DNA from: Kutzneria sp. CA-103260
GTDB lineage: Bacteria > Actinomycetota > Actinomycetes > Mycobacteriales > Pseudonocardiaceae
Assembly (NCBI RefSeq): GCF_018263855.1
Contig: NZ_CP073318.1
Coordinates: 5,828,001-5,892,000, forward strand
DNA: 64,000 nt
Reading direction: 5' to 3'
Below the pieces are notes generated by a model that was given only the letters and a program-made list of their open reading frames with translations, made no database searches and was not told the DNA's origin. The position numbers and the translations under genes were made by a program. Position 1 is the stretch's first letter. Every line of letters starts with the position of its first letter. Of this stretch, positions 35,100-43,799 are shown piece by piece.

Positions 35100-35160
35100 T
35101 TTCGCCACATGTGGCCCACATTCGACTCCAGAGGCCACATGTGGCGCACATGTGGCGAAA
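35100..35160. repeat. Inverted repeat with three CACATGTGG palindromes
   Basis: TTTCGCCACATGTG (35100-35113) pairs perfectly with CACATGTGGCGAAA (35147-35160), and a third CCACATGTGG lies between them at 35135-35144. The spacing is operator-like. No complete gene starts beside it, and the IS ends 5 bp away. Confidence 0.6.
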
Positions 35161-35443
35161 GCCGCCGAGTTCTTGGGCAACGCCCTCACCTCCGCCCGGC
35201 AAGTCGATCTCACCGTCTCGGTCGTTTCCGACGTCCGGGACGTTGTCGACAATCCTTGGCCCATCTGATGCCCGCCGAGGTCGACGACCCGATGGCGCCG
35301 CAGCTCGCCGGGATTGTCCACAGCCGGCGGACCGTGCCCGGCCTCGTCCGCGCCCTTTCGGCGTGCGGGCGATCTTCGATGGGGAACTCGCGGAAGGACG
35401 ACGGCTTCCGCGCCCTCGTCAAGGACCACGCGCTCTGGCTCGC

Positions 35444-35640
35444 TCAGTAGATGACGAGCGGTTTTTCGGGCAGTGCGGGCAACGTCTCCGGAAGGGAGTC
35501 GAACGTCAGGCGGTCGCTGAACACCGGCACAGGGTCGACGACCCTGTCGGCGCTCGTGCCCAAGCGCAATCGCGCCCTCGAACGGCGTCCGCCCGGCGAT
35601 CACCGCCCGGTCCAGCCGGCAAGCCGCGGGCCTACCTTGC
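35444..35640 (-). pseudogene. Frameshifted C-terminal gene remnant
   Basis: Two adjacent minus-strand frames join into one plausible protein end if a single base is removed near 35560. The upstream piece reads LDRAVIAGRTPFEGAIAL, and the downstream piece reads VPVFSDRLTFDSLPETLP and stops after PLVIY at 35444. Codon use is like real genes. The parent family could not be identified. Stops lie upstream, so only about 60 residues survive. Confidence 0.35.
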
Positions 35641-35681
35641 TGTCACGGTGTCCGCGACCGCGACCGTCGACGGCTTCGGGC

Positions 35682-36446
35682 CTAGAGCAACGCCCCGCCG
35701 GAAACCTCCAGGCGTTCCGCGGTGACCCAGCGGAGGTCCGCAGAGGAGGCGATCGCGGCGATCGCGTCGCCGATCTCCTCGGGCTTGCCGACCCGGCCGA
35801 GTGCGGTCCGCGCGGCCAACGTCCCGCGCAGTTCCACGTCGTCGCGCATGGCGCCGCCGTTGAAGTCGGTGGCGCTCGGGCCGGGCGCGACCGCATTGAC
35901 CCGAATGTTTCGCTGGCCCAGCTCGACGGCCAAGCTGCGGGAGAACGCCTCCACCGCGGCCTTCGACGCGGCGTAGACCGACGTGCCCGGGCTGACGTGG
36001 CGGGTCATCGAGGTGGAGACGTTGATGACACGACCACCGTCGGCGATGTGCGGCGCAAGCGCCTGGACCAAGAAGAACGTGCCGCGGAAATTCGTCCCGA
36101 CCAGCGCGTCGAAGCTCTCGATCGTGACGTCCTCCAACAGGCCGAACAACCCGATGCCGGCGTTGTTCACCAGGATGTCGAGCTTCGTGGTTCCCCATCG
36201 ACGCCGAAGGGCGTCGAGCAGCTCCGCCGTGAAGGCTCCGAACGACTCGGCGTCGCTGATGTCGAGAGGCAGCGCGAACGCGTCACCGCCCGCCGCTTCG
36301 ATCATTCGGACGGCCTCGTCGGCGCCCGCCGAGCCCTCCCGATAGGTGAGGACGACCTTGACGCCACGCCTGGCCAGGGCGAACGCGGCGCTACGGCCGA
36401 TCCCCCGGCTCGCCCCCGTGACCAGCGCGATTCGCTGTTCCGACAT
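35682..36446 (-). CDS. Short-chain dehydrogenase/reductase (FabG-like)
   Basis: A 254-residue classical SDR with TGASRGIG at residues 10-17, NNAG after the fourth strand, Ser in NVSTSM and YAASK for the catalytic Tyr and Lys. The C-terminal GRVGKPEEIGDAIAAI is typical of the 3-oxoacyl-ACP reductase-like class. It diverges from a TetR gene across a 96-bp gap with two inverted repeats, so it is probably the target of that repressor. The substrate is unknown. The IS and gene remnants lie just downstream. Confidence 0.9.
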   Translation of the reverse strand: MSEQRIALVTGASRGIGRSAAFALARRGVKVVLTYREGSAGADEAVRMIEAAGGDAFALPLDISDAESFGAFTAELLDALRRRWGTTKLDILVNNAGIGLFGLLEDVTIESFDALVGTNFRGTFFLVQALAPHIADGGRVINVSTSMTRHVSPGTSVYAASKAAVEAFSRSLAVELGQRNIRVNAVAPGPSATDFNGGAMRDDVELRGTLAARTALGRVGKPEEIGDAIAAIASSADLRWVTAERLEVSGGALL

Positions 36447-36464
36447 CGACCGACTCCCAAGGTA

Positions 36465-36492
36465 AGTAAGTATTGATTTACTAGTACACTAG
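36465..36492. promoter_or_regulatory. Candidate TetR operators in the SDR/TetR divergent promoter
   Basis: AGTAA (36465-36469) pairs with TTACT (36478-36482). Next to it CTAGTACACTAG (36481-36492) is a perfect inverted repeat around AC. The location between divergent genes fits autoregulation by the TetR protein. Confidence 0.5.
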
Positions 36493-36542
36493 GAGCCGGC
36501 TCATCCCACTGTCAACCGACCGCGCCGAGACAGGACCACCGC

Positions 36543-37109
36543 ATGCCCGCACGCGACAGCCAAGCAACGAAGGCCCGGATCCTCGAGGCAGCCGTGACCG
36601 AGTTCGCCGAGCACGGCCTGGCCGGCGGCAGGATCGAGCGCATCGCGCGGGAGGCCGGCTCCAACGTTCGGATGATCTACGCCTACTTCGACAACAAGGA
36701 CGGGCTCTTCGATGCCGCGCTCACCAGCGCGATCCAGTCGATGGCCGCGAAGGTCGCTCCCCGCCCGGAGGATCTCCCCGGCTGGGCGGGCGACCTGTTC
36801 GACTACCACCGCGCCGAACCCGCCGCCCTGCGAATCAACATGTGGGCTCAGCTCGAGCGTCCCGAAGCGGCGTCCGAGCCACTGGAGAGCTACCTTGCCA
36901 AGACCACCGCGCTGGCCGGTGCCGATGCCGCTCCGCTGACCGCTGTCGACCTCCTCGTCTTCATCTACGCGGTGTCGCAGGCCTGGTATCTGACACCGGT
37001 CGGCCTGCTCAAGGCGGACGGCGCGAACCCCGACGATCCCCGGCGGATCGCCGCACACCGCGAAGCGGTCGTTGCCGCCGTGACCCGCATCGCGCGCCCT
37101 GTCACGTGA
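36543..37109 (+). CDS. TetR-family transcriptional regulator
   Basis: A 188-residue repressor-type protein. Residues 8-55 hold the helix-turn-helix (GGRIERIAREAGSNVRMIYA, then YFDNKDGLF). The ligand domain contains EPAALRINMWAQLERPE, typical of TetR_C-type members next to oxidoreductases. It diverges from the SDR gene, with palindromes between them. The likely role is local repression relieved by a small molecule or substrate of the SDR. Confidence 0.9.
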   Translation: MPARDSQATKARILEAAVTEFAEHGLAGGRIERIAREAGSNVRMIYAYFDNKDGLFDAALTSAIQSMAAKVAPRPEDLPGWAGDLFDYHRAEPAALRINMWAQLERPEAASEPLESYLAKTTALAGADAAPLTAVDLLVFIYAVSQAWYLTPVGLLKADGANPDDPRRIAAHREAVVAAVTRIARPVT

Positions 37110-37392
37110 TTCGTTCGGCGTGATCGCGCAGGTCAGAGACCCGGCACGGTGACAAGATCAACGAGAACGAGCGAGCTGCCTGGGATGATCGCGTGGTAAG
37201 TGAGGCGAGGCCGGCCGCGGACACCGTTGAATCGCACGGAACGCGCGGCAAAAGCACAGCGACCCGACGATCAGCTGGCCGGCGCACCTGATCGGGCTGA
37301 TCGCCGGAGTCGTCTGCGGGTGGCTGTTCTGCGAGCGCCGGCCGAAAACAGAGCGCCTACCCCGCCGAGCCTGACCCTGCCGGACGCGCCGA
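37110..37392. other. Intergenic region, possible membrane-segment remnant
   Basis: Nothing secure is encoded. One plus-strand frame ending near 37374 reads a hydrophobic run HLIGLIAGVVCGWLFCERRP but has no start codon or ribosome site, so it may be debris of a membrane protein gene. Confidence 0.3.
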
Positions 37393-38163
37393 CTACTTCC
37401 CGGTGAAGACGGCCTTGCGGCGTTCGATGAAGGACTGCACGCCCTCGGCGGCGTCGGCGCTGGTCAGCAAGGGCTGAAGGTCGGGGGCGAGGCGGGAGAG
37501 GGCCCCGGCGGGGTCGTCGAGGGAGGCCCGCGAGGAGGCCAGGGTGGCACGGACGCCGAGCGGAGCCTGGGCGGCGATGCGGCTGGCCAGCTCGACGGCC
37601 CGGTCGACCTGCTGCCCGAGCGGCACGACCTCCTGCACGAGCCCGATGCGATAGGCCTCGGCGGCGTCGAACTCGTCGCCGGTGAGCAGCCACCGCATGG
37701 CGTTGCCCCAGCCGGCGACCTGGGGCAGCCGCACGGTGGCCCCGCCGAACGGGTAGATGCCGCGCTGGATCTCGATCTGGGCGAACCGGGTCCCCTCGGC
37801 GGCCACCCGCACGTCGGAGGCCAGCAGCAGCTCGATGCCCAGCGTCAGGCACCAGCCCTGGGCGGCGGCGACCAGCGGCTTGGTGCGCGCGGGACCGGTG
37901 ATGCCGAAGGGGTCGATCGATCCCTCGGCGAAGGTGAGGCCGGAGCCGTTGAGGGTGGGCGCGACCTGGGCCAGGTCGAGGCCGGCGGTGAAGTGGTCGC
38001 CGTGCGCGAACAGCACTCCCACCCGGACGTCGGGGTCCCGCTCCAGTTCGCCGTAGGCGGCGGCCAGCTCGGCCAGCATGTCCGTGGTGAACGAGTTGCG
38101 CTTGTCCACCCGGTCCAGCCCGATCAGCAGCAGGTGCTCCCGGCGTTCCACGGTGACCGACAT
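37393..38163 (-). CDS. Enoyl-CoA hydratase/isomerase family protein
   Basis: A 256-residue crotonase-fold protein; the ATG at 38163 has GGGAGGG upstream. Oxyanion-hole positions are visible in FAHGDHFTAGLDLAQ and AAQGWCLTLGIELLLASD. The catalytic Glu pair of true hydratases is only partly matched (FAQIEIQRGIYPFGG), so an isomerase or other crotonase reaction is possible. It faces an alpha/beta hydrolase gene. A second crotonase lies at 47061. A specific pathway cannot be assigned. Confidence 0.85.
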   Translation of the reverse strand: MSVTVERREHLLLIGLDRVDKRNSFTTDMLAELAAAYGELERDPDVRVGVLFAHGDHFTAGLDLAQVAPTLNGSGLTFAEGSIDPFGITGPARTKPLVAAAQGWCLTLGIELLLASDVRVAAEGTRFAQIEIQRGIYPFGGATVRLPQVAGWGNAMRWLLTGDEFDAAEAYRIGLVQEVVPLGQQVDRAVELASRIAAQAPLGVRATLASSRASLDDPAGALSRLAPDLQPLLTSADAAEGVQSFIERRKAVFTGK

Positions 38164-38248
38164 CGAACCCTCCCGGCTGGGTTTTACTTTGAGACTCAAT
38201 ACTCAACCCGAGACGGTCGAGTTCCGCAAGTGCCGGCATACTGGCCGG

Positions 38249-39190
38249 GTGGTCAATCATCGCGAAGTGAGCGTCAACGGTCTCACCATGCACATCGCCG
38301 AGCAGGGGACGGGACCGCTGGTCCTGCTGCTGCACGGCTTCCCGGAGAGCTGGTACTCCTGGCGGCACCAGTTCCAGCCGCTGGCCGACGCCGGCTTCCA
38401 CGTCGTCGCCCCGGACCAGCGCGGCTACGCCGGCACCGACCGGCCCGAGGCCATCGACCAGTACACGCTGCTGCACCTGGTCGGGGACGTCGTCGGCCTG
38501 ATCCACGCCCTCGGCGAGCGGGAGGCCGTGGTCGTCGGCCACGACTGGGGCGCCCCCGTCGCCTGGAACACGGCGCTGCTGCGCCCGGACATCATCCGCG
38601 GCGTGGCCGGCCTGAGCGTGCCGCCGACCCGCCGGGCCCCGGCCAAGCCGCTAGGCCTGCTGGAGCAGCGCTTCGGCAAGGGCTTCTACCAGATCTACTT
38701 CCAGGAGCCGGGCGTCGCGGACGCCGAGCTGGGGCGGGACATCAAGGACACCTTCCGCCGCTTCCTGGTCGCCGCCTCCGGCGACGGCACGGTCAGCCCG
38801 TCGAACGGGGAGAACACCGGCTTCCTGGACTCGATGCCGTACCCGGAGACGCTGCCGTCCTGGCTGACCGAGGCCGACCTCGACGCGTTCACCGAGCAGT
38901 ACCAGCGCAACGGCTTCACCGGCGGCCTCAACTGGTACCGCAACATCGACCGGAACTGGGAGCTGACCGCGGCCTGGGCCGAGGCGAAGATCACCCCTCC
39001 CGCGCTGTACTTCACCGGCACCAAGGACGTGGTCCGCTCCTTCGGCGCGCCGGACTTCATCGAGAAGCTGCCGGAGCTGGCGCCGAACCTGCGGGGCGTG
39101 GTGGACCTGGAGGGCTGCGGCCACTGGACGCAGCAGGAGCGTCCGGATGAGGTCAACGCCGCTCTGGTGGAGTTCCTGAAGGGGCTCTGA
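38249..39190 (+). CDS. Alpha/beta hydrolase, epoxide-hydrolase-like
   Basis: A 313-residue soluble hydrolase; the start is taken as GTG 38249. LLHGFPESWYSWRHQ holds the HGxP oxyanion motif, VVGHDWGAPVAW has an Asp nucleophile in the elbow (HDWG, not a serine), and GCGHWTQQERP carries the catalytic His. An Asp nucleophile with this motif set is characteristic of soluble epoxide hydrolases and haloalkane dehalogenases. HGFPE and the cap-domain GGLNWYRN favour epoxide hydrolase. The physiological epoxide is unknown. Confidence 0.88.
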   Translation: MVNHREVSVNGLTMHIAEQGTGPLVLLLHGFPESWYSWRHQFQPLADAGFHVVAPDQRGYAGTDRPEAIDQYTLLHLVGDVVGLIHALGEREAVVVGHDWGAPVAWNTALLRPDIIRGVAGLSVPPTRRAPAKPLGLLEQRFGKGFYQIYFQEPGVADAELGRDIKDTFRRFLVAASGDGTVSPSNGENTGFLDSMPYPETLPSWLTEADLDAFTEQYQRNGFTGGLNWYRNIDRNWELTAAWAEAKITPPALYFTGTKDVVRSFGAPDFIEKLPELAPNLRGVVDLEGCGHWTQQERPDEVNAALVEFLKGL

Positions 39191-39220
39191 ATCGATGTCC
39201 GGGCGTAGCCTGGATTTTTG

Positions 39221-40021
39221 ATGGGCATCTTCCTCGAACTGCTGGTCAGCCTGCTCGGCATCGGCGTTGTCGGGCTGGCCAGCAGCGCGCGGGTGGTCAA
39301 GCAGTACGAACGGGGTGTGGTGTTCCGGCTGGGCCGGGTGCGCGACGCCCCGCGCGGCCCGGGCCTGACCATGCTGGTGCCGGCCGTGGACCGGATGACC
39401 AAGGTCAGCCAGCAGATCGTGTGCATGCCGGTGCCGGCGCAGGACGGCATCACCCGGGACAACGTCACCGTGCGGGTGGACGCGGTCGTCTACTTCTCCG
39501 TCGTGGACCCGGTCCAGGCCGTCGTGTCGGTGCAGGACTACCAGTTCGCGGTGTCGCAGGTGGCGCAGACCTCGTTGCGCTCCATCATCGGCAAGAGCGA
39601 ACTGGACGACCTGTTGTCCAACCGGGAACGGCTCAACGAGGGCCTGGAGCTGATGATCGACAGCCCGGCGCTGGGCTGGGGCGTGCACATCGACCGGGTG
39701 GAGATCAAGGACGTCGCGCTGCCGGAGACGATGAAGCGCTCGATGTCCCGGCAGGCCGAGGCGGAGCGGGAGCGGCGGGCCCGCGTCATCTCCGCGGACG
39801 GCGAGTTGCAGGCGTCACACAAACTGGCGCAGGCGGCCGCGACGATGGCGGACACGCCGGCCGCCCTGCAGCTACGGCTGCTGGAGACGGTGGTCGAGGT
39901 GGCAGCCGAGAAGAACTCGACTCTCGTGCTGCCGTTCCCGGTGGAGCTGCTGCGCTTCCTCGACCGGGCGGCGGCCGAGCGCGCCGTCGACAGCGACGGC
40001 GCCCTTGGAAAGGCGGACTAA
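39221..40021 (+). CDS. Slipin / band-7 (SPFH) membrane protein
   Basis: A 266-residue protein with one N-terminal hydrophobic segment (residues 3-22), then an SPFH domain: QYERGVVFRLGRV, PGLTMLVPAVDRM, TVRVDAVVYF, LRSIIGKSELDDLLSNRE, and WGVHIDRVEIKDVALPE. A helical tail rich in Ala and Glu follows (RQAEAERERRARVI). Slipins form oligomers in membrane microdomains. The usual NfeD partner gene is not adjacent. Confidence 0.92.
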   Translation: MGIFLELLVSLLGIGVVGLASSARVVKQYERGVVFRLGRVRDAPRGPGLTMLVPAVDRMTKVSQQIVCMPVPAQDGITRDNVTVRVDAVVYFSVVDPVQAVVSVQDYQFAVSQVAQTSLRSIIGKSELDDLLSNRERLNEGLELMIDSPALGWGVHIDRVEIKDVALPETMKRSMSRQAEAERERRARVISADGELQASHKLAQAAATMADTPAALQLRLLETVVEVAAEKNSTLVLPFPVELLRFLDRAAAERAVDSDGALGKAD

Positions 40022-40032
40022 CATTGGTTGCC

Positions 40033-40398
40033 GTGACGGCATTCCCAGCTCGATCCCCCGATACGGTCGCGGGCCTGCGTAGCGCGGTGGACGCCGCCCT
40101 GACCGAGCTGCTCTCCGCCCAGCCAGAGCCGGAGCGGGTCTGTCCCGGCCTGTCCGCGGCCCTGTCGGCCTGCGCCTTCGCCGAGATCGACGACATCGGC
40201 GACGCACCGCGCCTGCTGCGCGCCGCCGTCGACCACGCCGGCTACGAGGAATTCGCCGAGGCGCGCATGCTGCTCGTCGCCGGCCAGCACGTGCTGCGGG
40301 CCACGGTGGCCCGCCGTGCACTGCTGATCCCCACGCGGCGCGACCCCGCACCGGCCGAGGCTGCCCCGATGACCCCGGCGCGGGTTCACAGCACCTGA
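40033..40398 (+). CDS. Conserved-looking hypothetical protein
   Basis: A 121-residue soluble protein, mostly helical, with CPGLSAALSACAFAEIDDIG and a basic ARRALLIPTRRD near the end. It follows the slipin gene by 11 bp with a GTG start (a TTG lies nine bases earlier). Its last 13 bases overlap the convergent GNAT gene. No domain is recognised. Cotranscription with the slipin gene is likely. Confidence 0.6.
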   Translation: MTAFPARSPDTVAGLRSAVDAALTELLSAQPEPERVCPGLSAALSACAFAEIDDIGDAPRLLRAAVDHAGYEEFAEARMLLVAGQHVLRATVARRALLIPTRRDPAPAEAAPMTPARVHST

Positions 40399-40862
40399 CT
40401 GTCCCCCAACGGTTTCTCGAACGGCAGCGGTCCGCGCAGCGTCGCCGGATCGGCGTCGACGTCGAACAGCGGCCGGTAGCCGGCCCGCAGGTAGAGCCCG
40501 CGGGCCTCGGGCTGGCGCGGGCCGGTGGTGAGGTAGATCCGGGTGTAGCCGCGGCGGGCCGCCTCCCACTCCAACTCCTCGACGACGATGCGGCCCAGGC
40601 CGCGGCGGCGGTGCCCGGAGTGCGTCCAGATCCGCTTCAGCTCGGCGGTCCACTCGTCGTAGCGCCGGAAAGCGCCGCCGGCCACCGGTTCGTCTCCGTC
40701 GTACAGCAGCAGGAACGCGCCGCCGTCGGCCTCCTCGAACTCCTGGTTGGGATAGCTGGACAGCTCGGTGTTGCGGCCGTAGCGGGTGCTGTACTCGAAT
40801 TCCAGCTCGCGGAACAGTGGTTCCGCCGCCGGGTCGGCCGGCTTGGTGTAGACGAACTTCAC
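40386..40862 (-). CDS. GNAT-family N-acetyltransferase
   Basis: A 158-residue protein starting at GTG 40862. Acetyl-CoA motif A appears as HSGHRRRGLGRIVVEELE, and motif B as EARGLYLRAGYRPL. An ATG 126 bases upstream with a GGGGGA site would add a low-complexity leader that does not resemble the family, so the shorter form is preferred with some doubt. The substrate is unknown. It converges on the small hypothetical gene with a 13-bp overlap. Confidence 0.85.
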   Translation of the reverse strand: MKFVYTKPADPAAEPLFRELEFEYSTRYGRNTELSSYPNQEFEEADGGAFLLLYDGDEPVAGGAFRRYDEWTAELKRIWTHSGHRRRGLGRIVVEELEWEAARRGYTRIYLTTGPRQPEARGLYLRAGYRPLFDVDADPATLRGPLPFEKPLGDSQVL

Positions 40863-41130
40863 GCCGACACCCGTTCCCGATCGCGCTCGGTCGCCGGTGT
40901 CCACAGTGCACAGTCGTGCCGCGCAGATGTTGGTCGCCGCGGGTACGGCGGGCGAGGCGCCGCCGATTCCCAGGAACTCACCAGGCATGACGGTCGGTTC
41001 CCCCTGATTCGCCGGAGCTCGAAGACCTCGTCAGTCCAGCCGATTTCCCCGGCCGTCGTCGGACTTCCCAGTTGCTGGGACGGGTCGTCGGCGCTGGCTA
41101 CGCTGGACCGGAGGCCGATGGGGGTACGAG

Positions 41131-42927
41131 ATGAGCACGCTGGTTTTTGTGGGCGCCGGCCCGCGGGCCACCGGTCTGCTGGAGCGCATCTCGGCCAACC
41201 TGCCGGAGTTCCCGCAGTCGCTGGACATCCATCTGGTCGACCCGCATCCGCCGGGCGCCGGCCGGGTGTGGCGGCACGAGCAGTCGCCGCTGCTGCGGAT
41301 GAACTCGATGGCCGAGGACGTCACCATGTTCACCGACGCCAGCGTGGTCTGTGCGGGCCCGATCCGGCCCGGGCCGTCGCTGTACGAGTGGGCCGAGCAG
41401 GTGCGGGCCGCCGGCCTCGACGATCCGGCGCTGACCGAGCAGGTGCGGGCCCTGACCGGATCCACCTTCCCCACCCGACAGCTCCAGAGTCGTTACCTGG
41501 AGTGGGTTTTCGACACCGTGGTCAAGGAGTTGCCGGACACCGTCACGGTGACCGTGCACCAGACCACCGCCCTGAGCGTCGACGACGGTCCCGACGGCCG
41601 GCAGGTGATCACCCTGGCCGACGGCGAGACGCTGGTCGCCGACATCGCCGTGCTGGCCCTGGGGCACCTGGACTCCGTGCCGACCAGCGCCCAGCAGGAG
41701 CTGGCCCGGTACGCCGCCGACCACGATCTCCGTTACATAGCGCCGGAATACGCCGCCGACACCGACCTCTCGGTGATCCGGCCGGGCGAACACGTCGTGA
41801 TGCGCGGGTTCGGGCTGTCGTTCATCGACCTGATGGTGCTGCTCACCGAGGGCCGCGGCGGCCGCCTCGTGGACGGCCGGTACGTGCCCTCCGGCCAGGA
41901 ACCCGTGCTGCACGTGGGTTCGCGGCGCGGCGTGCCGTACCACTCCAAGACCACCTACCGCCTGCTCGCCGACCGTCCGCCGCTGCCCCGCTTCTTCACC
42001 CCCGAGGTCGTCGACGGGCTGGCCCCGGGTTCCGACTTCTTCACCGACGTGTGGCCGTTGGTGGCCAAGGAAGTCGCCTGGGCGTACTACCACGAGCTGT
42101 TCAACGGGCACCCCGACCGGGTGCGGATGGACTGGGTCGACTTCGACCGCTGGTTCGCGCCGCTGCCGTGGGGCAGCCCCACCCTCGATTCCCTGATCCG
42201 TCGGGCCGTGCCGTCGGTCGACGACCGGATCGACTTCGAGAAGCTGGACCACCCGCTGCGGGGCCTGGACTTCTCCCCCGCTCTGCTGCGCGACTACATC
42301 GCCGCCGACATCGCCCGCCGCACCGACGACCGGTTCAGCGCCGACCTCGGGGCGTTCTTCGGGCTGCTGTCCTGCTACGGACTGCTCGGGTCGCTCAAGT
42401 CGCTTCGGCCTGAGTCCCAGGTGCGGGACCTCGACGGCTGGTGGCACGGGTTCTTCAGCTTCATGGCCAGCGGTCCGCCCGACGACCGCCTCCGGCAGTT
42501 GCTGGCCCTCTCCGACGCCGGCATCGTCCAGTTCCTCGGCCCCGACATGTGGGTCCGCCCCACCGACGGCGTTTTCCTCGCCGGCGGCACCGGCTCCGAC
42601 ACTGTCACCGCCACCGCCCTGGTCGAGGCCTACCAGCCCAAGCCCTCCGTCTCGGCCAGCACCTCCGACCTGCTCAGCCGCCTCGACGGCGTCGAGGAGG
42701 TCCTGGTCGACGGCGACTTCTCCGTGCGCACCGGCCTGCTCCGCATCGCCCCCGACGGCCGCGTCATCACCCCTTCCGGCGAACCGCACCCCCGACGCTT
42801 CGGCGTCGGCTTCTACTCCTCCGAACGCGCCGTCCCCGCCTTCGCCCGCCCCCGCACCAACGCCCCCGCCTTCCGCCAGAACGACGCCACCGCCCGCGCC
42901 CTGCTGGCCACCCTCCGCCTGGACTGA
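41131..42927 (+). CDS. FAD/NAD(P)-binding protein, CreE-like paralogue
   Basis: A 598-residue flavoprotein clearly homologous to the cluster enzyme at 14694-16565. It shares VGAGPRATGLLERI at the start, HLVDPHPPGAGRVWR, SRYLEWVF, VLALGHLDS, MRGFGLSFIDLMVLLTEGRG and GSRRGVPYHSK. No CreD-like lyase lies nearby; the neighbours are a GNAT gene and a beta-oxidation operon. It may be an N-oxygenase with another substrate, or supply nitrosuccinate in trans. It appears monocistronic. Confidence 0.75.
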   Translation: MSTLVFVGAGPRATGLLERISANLPEFPQSLDIHLVDPHPPGAGRVWRHEQSPLLRMNSMAEDVTMFTDASVVCAGPIRPGPSLYEWAEQVRAAGLDDPALTEQVRALTGSTFPTRQLQSRYLEWVFDTVVKELPDTVTVTVHQTTALSVDDGPDGRQVITLADGETLVADIAVLALGHLDSVPTSAQQELARYAADHDLRYIAPEYAADTDLSVIRPGEHVVMRGFGLSFIDLMVLLTEGRGGRLVDGRYVPSGQEPVLHVGSRRGVPYHSKTTYRLLADRPPLPRFFTPEVVDGLAPGSDFFTDVWPLVAKEVAWAYYHELFNGHPDRVRMDWVDFDRWFAPLPWGSPTLDSLIRRAVPSVDDRIDFEKLDHPLRGLDFSPALLRDYIAADIARRTDDRFSADLGAFFGLLSCYGLLGSLKSLRPESQVRDLDGWWHGFFSFMASGPPDDRLRQLLALSDAGIVQFLGPDMWVRPTDGVFLAGGTGSDTVTATALVEAYQPKPSVSASTSDLLSRLDGVEEVLVDGDFSVRTGLLRIAPDGRVITPSGEPHPRRFGVGFYSSERAVPAFARPRTNAPAFRQNDATARALLATLRLD

Positions 42928-42980
42928 TCCTCTTCCTGGGCCGAGCCGGCGCACCGGCGTGACGGGGCTCTACTGGTCGA

Positions 42981-43000
42981 CATACCGCCTGGTCGGTATG
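42981..43000. promoter_or_regulatory. Palindromic operator of the fabG-acyl-CoA dehydrogenase operon
   Basis: CATACCG (42981-42987) and CGGTATG (42994-43000) form a perfect inverted repeat with a 6-bp spacer, 38 bp before the first gene. TATGCT at its right end could be a -10 hexamer, so a bound repressor would block initiation. The shape is typical of TetR-family sites; the regulator is not in this operon. Confidence 0.6.
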
Positions 43001-43037
43001 CTCGCGGGAAACCGCCGCCCAGCTCAAGGAGGAGCAC

Positions 43038-43799
43038 GTGCCGGAGACGAGCCAACGGGTCGCCATCGTGACCGGAGCAGCCCGGGGAATCGGCGCCGCC
43101 ACCGCGGTGCGGCTGGCCGCCGACGGCTTCGCGGTCGCCGTGCTCGACCTGGACGAGGGCGCGACCAAGCAGACCGTGGACACGGTCGTCGAGGCCGGCG
43201 GCCGGGCGATCGGGGTGGGCGCGGACGTCAGCGACGCCGAGCAGGTGCAGGCCGCGGTGGACCGGGTGGCCGCCGAGCTGGGCGCGCCGACCGTCCTGGT
43301 GAACAACGCGGGCGTGACCAAGGACAACCTGATCTTCAAGATGTCCGAGGGCGACTGGGACACCGTGATCAACGTGCACCTGCGCGGGTCGTTCCTGATG
43401 ACCCGGGCGGTGCAGAAGCACATGACCGAGGCCAAGTGGGGCCGGATCGTGAACCTGTCCAGCACCTCGGCGCTGGGCAACCGCGGCCAGGTCAACTACT
43501 CGGCGGCCAAGGCCGGCCTGCAGGGCTTCACCAAGACCCTGGCCATCGAGCTGGGCAAGTTCAACGTCACGGCCAACGCCATCGCCCCGGGCTTCATCGC
43601 CACGGACATGACGGCGGCCACCGCGGAGCGCCTGGGCGTGGGCTTCGAGGACTTCAAGACGATGGCGGCGCAGCAGATCCCGGTGAACCGGGTGGGTGTG
43701 CCCGACGACATCGCGCACACCGTCTCCTTCCTGGTCAGCGACGGCGCGGGCTTCGTGTCGGGCCAGGTCATCTACGTCGCCGGAGGCCCCCGTGACTGA
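43038..43799 (+). CDS. FabG-like 3-hydroxyacyl dehydrogenase (SDR)
   Basis: A 253-residue SDR with TGAARGIG at residues 12-19, NNAGVTKDN, Ser in LSSTSALG and YSAAK. The start is GTG 43038 behind AAGGAGG. It overlaps the first acyl-CoA dehydrogenase by 8 bp. Within an operon of two dehydrogenases and a MaoC hydratase it probably oxidises 3-hydroxyacyl-CoA. A reductive role on ACP-bound substrates, including the ketosynthase product of the cluster, is a less likely alternative. Confidence 0.88.
   Translation: MPETSQRVAIVTGAARGIGAATAVRLAADGFAVAVLDLDEGATKQTVDTVVEAGGRAIGVGADVSDAEQVQAAVDRVAAELGAPTVLVNNAGVTKDNLIFKMSEGDWDTVINVHLRGSFLMTRAVQKHMTEAKWGRIVNLSSTSALGNRGQVNYSAAKAGLQGFTKTLAIELGKFNVTANAIAPGFIATDMTAATAERLGVGFEDFKTMAAQQIPVNRVGVPDDIAHTVSFLVSDGAGFVSGQVIYVAGGPRD

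Larger units (their letters stand above)
35096..35681. other. Degenerate intergenic region beside the IS
   Basis: No intact gene is supported over 586 bp. Short overlapping plus-strand frames (35038-35268 and 35268-35450) have no recognisable domain and no strong ribosome sites. It holds a cluster of CCACATGTGG palindromes at its left and a frameshifted minus-strand remnant at 35444-35640, each listed separately. The region looks like a scar left by deletion or insertion. Confidence 0.5.

Noticed and set aside
35038..35450. Two overlapping short plus-strand frames after the IS
   Set aside because: No domain, weak starts and one begins inside the transposase gene; treated as debris.
37102..37287. 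Short minus-strand frame next to the TetR gene
   Set aside because: No ribosome site or recognisable sequence.
40863..40988. ATG-started extension of the GNAT gene
   Set aside because: The added 42 residues do not resemble the family; kept as a possible but less likely start because of a GGGGGA site.
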